Source of the DNA: Methanobacteriota archaeon
GTDB lineage: Archaea; Thermoplasmatota; Thermoplasmata; RBG-16-68-12
Reading direction: 5' to 3'
NCBI GenBank assembly: GCA_005878995.1
Contig: VBME01000025.1
Location: 1-14,439, forward strand
Length of the DNA: 14,439 nt
Below the pieces are notes generated by a model, which was not told the origin of the DNA, did no database searches, and saw only the letters and a program-made list of their open reading frames with translations. This document shows positions 11,771 to 14,439 of the stretch, one piece after another. The first letter of the stretch is position 1. Each line of letters begins with the position of its first letter. The position numbers and the translations under genes were made by a program.

Positions 11771-12835
11771 TCAGCTAAGGACGTCGGCGAGGCGACCTTG
11801 CTTCTGCGCGAGTCGGATCTCTTTCGCAATCCGGCGGCCCGTCGACATCCCAGGCTCCTGAAGGTCGGAGTACGGAGACCCGGCGACGAAAAGGTTCGTC
11901 CCCGCGACGATTCGGGTGGAGATCTCGAAGACCTTGAATTCAAGCTTGTCGGAAACGATCGTCTCGAGGCAGAACGGACCGATCATGCCGCCGAATAATT
12001 CGATCGACCGTTCGACGGCACGTTCCCCCATCTCGAACGCCTTCGGCAGGAGGGATTCCCGCAAGACGACCGGCATGTTGCCCGTCACGACGAACGTGGG
12101 GAGGAGCCCCATCTTGCGCAACGCTTCCTGCGCCCCGAGCTTGTACATCTCGTCGATGTTCGCCTCGTCCCGGCGGTCCACGCCGAGCATCTCGAGCGCG
12201 CCCTTCGAGAGCGTGAACCCTGACGTCGCGAGGGGCGAGTAGAAGTAGTGAATGTAGTACCGCGTCCCGACGACGTACTCCTGGATCGTGTATTTCATTC
12301 CGGGTTGGATCGACTCCTTGAAGTCCTCGTAGTTTTTCGCGATGAACGATCCGCGGCCGCCTTTCGCTCCGTAATACTTGACGAAGACCGGACGATTGAT
12401 GTCCTTCGGCTGCTCGATCTTCTCCGGCATCGGGACGCCCGCGGAGGTGAGCCATTCTCGCTGCTTGTCCCGGTCCGACTCCCACCTCAGGACTTCGCGA
12501 TTCCCGAACGTCGGGATCCGCAGCTTCGCGAACACATCGGCGCCCATGTATTCCACGAAGGAACCGTGCGGGACCGTGACGACGTGCTTCGCGACGAGGT
12601 CGTCCGCCTGGTCGAGGATGTCCGCGTAGGAATCCACGATGAGGAACTCGTCCGGCTTCGCGAGGGGGAATGCGTCGTAGAAGCGAGGTCGTTTGCCAAT
12701 GGCAATTCCAAGCGTGCGGAAGCCCTCTTGGCGCGCGCCGTGGAAAATCTGGAGCGACGAGTGCGAGCAGACCGTCGCGACGACGATGTCCTCGTATCCT
12801 TCGAGGATCGAGTCGATGGCCTTCCGAGATACCAT
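11771..12835 (-). CDS. purP: Formate-dependent AICAR ligase (5-formaminoimidazole-4-carboxamide ribonucleotide synthetase)
   Basis: A 354-residue PurP, the archaeal ATP-grasp enzyme that formylates AICAR with free formate and ATP at the ninth step of purine synthesis, replacing the folate-dependent PurH transformylase. Family marks are VCSHSSLQI (His25/Ser27, substrate region), LIVDSYADI, VPHGSFVEYMG (about 88-98), IPTFGNREVLRWESDR, the ATP-binding KYYGAKGGRG (153-162), and FEISTRIVAGTN (303-314) near the metal site. Length is normal and no key segment is missing. A CCTTTAAT box about 27 nt upstream supports a leaderless ATG at 12833-12835. Flanking genes are unrelated to purines. Some archaea carry paralogues of PurP; the intact substrate motifs favour the true enzyme. 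Confidence 0.93.
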   Translation of the reverse strand: MVSRKAIDSILEGYEDIVVATVCSHSSLQIFHGARQEGFRTLGIAIGKRPRFYDAFPLAKPDEFLIVDSYADILDQADDLVAKHVVTVPHGSFVEYMGADVFAKLRIPTFGNREVLRWESDRDKQREWLTSAGVPMPEKIEQPKDINRPVFVKYYGAKGGRGSFIAKNYEDFKESIQPGMKYTIQEYVVGTRYYIHYFYSPLATSGFTLSKGALEMLGVDRRDEANIDEMYKLGAQEALRKMGLLPTFVVTGNMPVVLRESLLPKAFEMGERAVERSIELFGGMIGPFCLETIVSDKLEFKVFEISTRIVAGTNLFVAGSPYSDLQEPGMSTGRRIAKEIRLAQKQGRLADVLS

Positions 12836-12856
12836 TACGCTACGAATCGTTTCGAG

Positions 12857-12867
12857 GGATTAAAGGT
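12857..12867 (-). promoter_or_regulatory. TATA-like element for purP
   Basis: The minus strand reads ACCTTTAATCC, centred about 27 nt before the ATG at 12835. This indicates a leaderless purP transcript. Confidence 0.6.
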
Positions 12868-12890
12868 TTTCACGGACCGAGCGCTGGAAT

Positions 12891-13178
12891 TCAGCCCTGG
12901 GCCCGGGTACGCCGTGGCGGCGTTAGAGACCACCAAAAGACATAGACGGAGAATGCGAGGACCACCCCGAACAAGAGCGCGAAAGACGCGAACGCCGGAT
13001 TTGGGCTCACGATGAAACCGTACAGGCTCAAGCCGTGAGCCCTCCGCGTATTCAACGCGCCGCACCTTGGACAGATGAGCGCCCGTTCCGGGAGGCGGTT
13101 GCCGCAGGCAATGCAGAAGTCCTCCGCAGATGCAGCATCCACACCAACACCCGTCGGCCGCAGGTCCGGCCACCGCAT
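12891..13178 (-). CDS. Small zinc-ribbon membrane protein
   Basis: A 95-residue protein with an N-terminal zinc ribbon (Cys22-Ile-Ala-Cys25 and Cys36-Pro-Arg-Cys39) and one C-terminal membrane helix (about 62-84), ending in a basic tail. The ribbon has the CxxCGxxLPxxxxxCPxCG form common in archaeal zinc_ribbon_2 proteins. This is the reverse domain order of the double-ribbon protein at 10848-11681. The frame is open to 13325, but that stretch overlaps folP and looks non-coding, so ATG 13176-13178 is used. A weak AT-rich patch lies about 22-27 nt upstream. Function is unknown. The single ribbon, plausible helix and clean fit between folP and purP support it as a gene. Confidence 0.75.
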   Translation of the reverse strand: MRWPDLRPTGVGVDAASAEDFCIACGNRLPERALICPRCGALNTRRAHGLSLYGFIVSPNPAFASFALLFGVVLAFSVYVFWWSLTPPRRTRAQG

Positions 13179-13206
13179 GACCACGAAATTCGATTTGAAG
13201 GTTTGT

Positions 13207-13233
13207 GGGGAACGCCCAAAACGCGTCTTCCCC
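13207..13233. other. Inverted repeat in the folP / zinc-ribbon gap
   Basis: GGGGAA and TTCCCC form a 6-bp inverted repeat around a 15-nt loop that also contains CGC/GCG. It lies after the folP stop and before the small zinc-ribbon gene, so it could be a folP 3' structure or an operator. It has no T-run and may be chance. Confidence 0.25.
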
Positions 13234-13257
13234 GGTGAGAATTCCGCGCTACGCGAA

Positions 13258-14112
13258 TCAGCGTGTCCACCCGGGACCCAGGATCGCGTCGATGACGCGC
13301 AACGCGCGTGCTGTCTCGAGCACATCGTGAGCCCGGATCACGTGGGCTCCGCGTGCGACCGCGAAGGCGGCAGCCGCGAGGCTCCCGGCGAGGCGTTCGC
13401 TCGCTTCGTTGCCCCCGCCCAGTCGCTTGAGGAACGACTTCCGAGACACGCCCACCACAACCGGCCGTCCCAAGGTAGTGAGGATATCGAGATGCCGCAG
13501 CAGGTCGAGGTTGTGGTCCAAATCCTTTCCGAAACCGATGCCGGGGTCCACCGCGATCGCTTCCGTCGCGACCCCTCCTTCGACCGCCTTTCGCATACGA
13601 TCCGTCAAGAAACCGCGAACCTCGTCGACGACGTCAACGTAGACCGGGCGGTCCTGCATCGTCTTCGGCTCGCCCCGGAGGTGCATCAGGACGACTCCAA
13701 CCCTAGAGTTGGCGACTACCGAAGCCATAGCGGGATCTTCCAACGCCGTCACGTCGTTCACGATCGACGCTCCTGCCCGGATCGCTTTTCGAGCGACGTC
13801 CGGCTTCCGGGTGTCAATGGAAATCGGAGCCGAGAGTTTTCCCGCGAGCCCTTGGATCACCGGCGAAACGCGCCCCCACTCTTCCTCCGCCGGAACCGGG
13901 TCCGATCCGGGCCGGGTGGACTCCCCACCGATGTCGATGATGTCGGCCCCCTCCTTGACCATCTCGAGACCTCGGCGCACCGCCGCATCCGGGGCGAGAA
14001 AGCGACCGCCGTCGGAGAAGGAGTCGGGCGTGACGTTCAGGACCCCCATGACCCGCGTCCGGTCGAAGACGATTTCACCGGTCCGGTGACGCCAAACCAG
14101 CGGCTCGGACAT
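13258..14112 (-). CDS. folP: Dihydropteroate synthase
   Basis: A 284-residue dihydropteroate synthase, a TIM barrel joining dihydropterin pyrophosphate to p-aminobenzoate. All classical motifs are present: GVLNVTPDSFSDGG (23-36), GGESTRPGSDPV (62-73), SIDTRK (98-103), NDVTA (119-123), VLMHLRGEPKTMQ (about 141-153), DPGIGFGKDLDHN (189-201), GVSRKSFL (221-228) and a C-terminal VIRAHDV. It looks like the bacterial-type enzyme rather than a remote archaeal pterin homologue. Two ATGs are in frame, at 14124 and 14112. The second is chosen because a TATA-like box lies about 27 nt before it. The gene is divergent from thrS. Whether the product feeds folate or a modified pterin in this organism is unknown. 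Confidence 0.93.
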   Translation of the reverse strand: MSEPLVWRHRTGEIVFDRTRVMGVLNVTPDSFSDGGRFLAPDAAVRRGLEMVKEGADIIDIGGESTRPGSDPVPAEEEWGRVSPVIQGLAGKLSAPISIDTRKPDVARKAIRAGASIVNDVTALEDPAMASVVANSRVGVVLMHLRGEPKTMQDRPVYVDVVDEVRGFLTDRMRKAVEGGVATEAIAVDPGIGFGKDLDHNLDLLRHLDILTTLGRPVVVGVSRKSFLKRLGGGNEASERLAGSLAAAAFAVARGAHVIRAHDVLETARALRVIDAILGPGWTR

Positions 14113-14132
14113 TGGACACGCCATCCCTCCCC

Positions 14133-14144
14133 GGATATTTCAGA
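14133..14144 (-). promoter_or_regulatory. TATA-like element for folP
   Basis: The minus strand reads TCTGAAATATCC, centred about 27 nt upstream of the ATG at 14112 and favouring that start over 14124. Confidence 0.55.
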
Positions 14145-14159
14145 ATGAGCGGGGCAGGG

Positions 14160-14169
14160 GCTTTATACC
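14160..14169 (+). promoter_or_regulatory. TATA box for thrS
   Basis: GCTTTATACC is a near-consensus archaeal TATA box about 27 nt before the ATG at 14192, pointing to a leaderless thrS transcript. It is back-to-back with the folP box. Confidence 0.65.
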
Positions 14170-14191
14170 CTCGACGGATAACGCGGGCCAG

Positions 14192-14439
14192 ATGCGCATC
14201 CTGTTCCTCCATGTCGACTACCTCGAGTACGAGGTGAAGGAGAAGGCCGTCAAAGGCCTCCCGGATCTTCCGAAGGAGGCGCGCCAGGGACGTGCCGAAG
14301 AAGCCCTCGTTTGCTTCATCAGTGCGGAGAAACGGGACGAGGCGAACCCGATTGGCGCCGCGAAAGCCGCGGCCGCGAACATCGAGGACGTCGCGAGCCA
14401 AGTGCGGACCCGGCGCGTCGTGCTGTATCCATACTCCCA
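14192..14439 (+). CDS. thrS: Threonyl-tRNA synthetase, archaeal N-terminal editing domain (runs off window)
   Basis: The first 82 complete codons of an archaeal-type ThrRS. The N-terminal segment MRILFLHVDYLEYEVKEKAV, the strand ALVCFISAEKRDEAN, the helix NIEDVASQVRTRRVVLYPYS and the overall spacing match the D-aminoacyl-tRNA-deacylase-like editing domain. That domain is specific to archaeal ThrRS and removes serine mischarged to tRNA-Thr. The catalytic and anticodon-binding domains lie beyond the right edge, so a split editing-only version cannot be excluded. The ATG is the family start and is matched by a TATA box at the leaderless distance. Confidence 0.9.
   Translation, partial: MRILFLHVDYLEYEVKEKAVKGLPDLPKEARQGRAEEALVCFISAEKRDEANPIGAAKAAAANIEDVASQVRTRRVVLYPYS

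Noticed and set aside
12248..13015. A 255-codon plus-strand frame opposite purP.
   Set aside because: It is the reverse shadow of purP with a charged low-complexity product and crosses into the next gene without any family feature.
13075..14148. A 357-codon plus-strand frame opposite folP.
   Set aside because: folP carries every DHPS motif on the other strand; the plus frame has no domain and no promoter or ribosome binding site.
1..14439. Search for CRISPR arrays, insertion sequences, integrases, toxin-antitoxin pairs and defence genes.
   Set aside because: No regularly spaced repeats, terminal inverted repeats, transposase motifs or nuclease-helicase clusters were seen; the Mut7-C protein is PIN-like but has no antitoxin partner.

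Overview
The window is a compact, visibly GC-rich stretch of archaeal chromosome. Archaeal markers are a PAC2 proteasome-assembly chaperone, the formate-dependent purine enzyme PurP, a UPF0147 protein, an archaeal-type ThrRS N-terminal editing domain, a tRNA-Gly whose intron forms a bulge-helix-bulge motif, and TATA-like boxes about 26-31 nt upstream of many start codons. High GC, many small zinc-ribbon proteins and mostly leaderless genes suggest Thermoplasmata (Candidatus Thermoplasmatota), possibly one of the high-GC uncultured lineages. That placement is inference.

Layout. Positions 1-1264 (minus strand) hold the 5' end of carA (pyrimidine/arginine synthesis), a Mut7-C RNase-like protein and the RibD/ArfC-type reductase of riboflavin/F420 synthesis, the last two coupled by a GTGA overlap. 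Positions 1354-2601 (plus) hold an OsmC-type peroxidase-like protein and a PAC2 chaperone. Positions 2598-6438 (minus) hold a type-II Ca2+-transporting P-type ATPase followed, with a 14-nt overlap, by RNA 3'-phosphate cyclase rtcA. The divergent plus-strand gene (from about 6624 to 8399) is a CPA2/Kef-type antiporter homologue. A convergent metallo-beta-lactamase-fold hydrolase occupies 8400-9032. A 52-residue zinc-ribbon protein (9119-9277) and the intron-bearing tRNA-Gly(CCC) follow. A minus-strand cluster then reads RAM-domain protein, UPF0147 protein, six-helix membrane protein. After it come a membrane-anchored double-zinc-ribbon protein, purP, a small zinc-ribbon membrane protein and folP (dihydropteroate synthase). 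The window ends in the start of thrS on the plus strand.

Most of this is housekeeping: nucleotide, flavin and pterin synthesis, RNA processing, translation, proteostasis and ion homeostasis. I see no insertion sequence, CRISPR array, integrase, toxin-antitoxin pair or defence island. The longest gene-free gap is about 185 nt, between the divergent ATPase and antiporter genes.

No novel multi-gene system is evident. The items most worth a second look are single-gene: the membrane protein at 9482-10174 resembling a duplicated ATP-synthase proteolipid, the antiporter homologue lacking the expected acidic transport residue and carrying an unusual C-terminal membrane domain, the PAC2 protein ending in a proteasome-docking-like tail, the metallo-hydrolase missing one metal ligand, and the tRNA intron. 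Several start codons were set by combining family N-termini with the TATA-to-start spacing.
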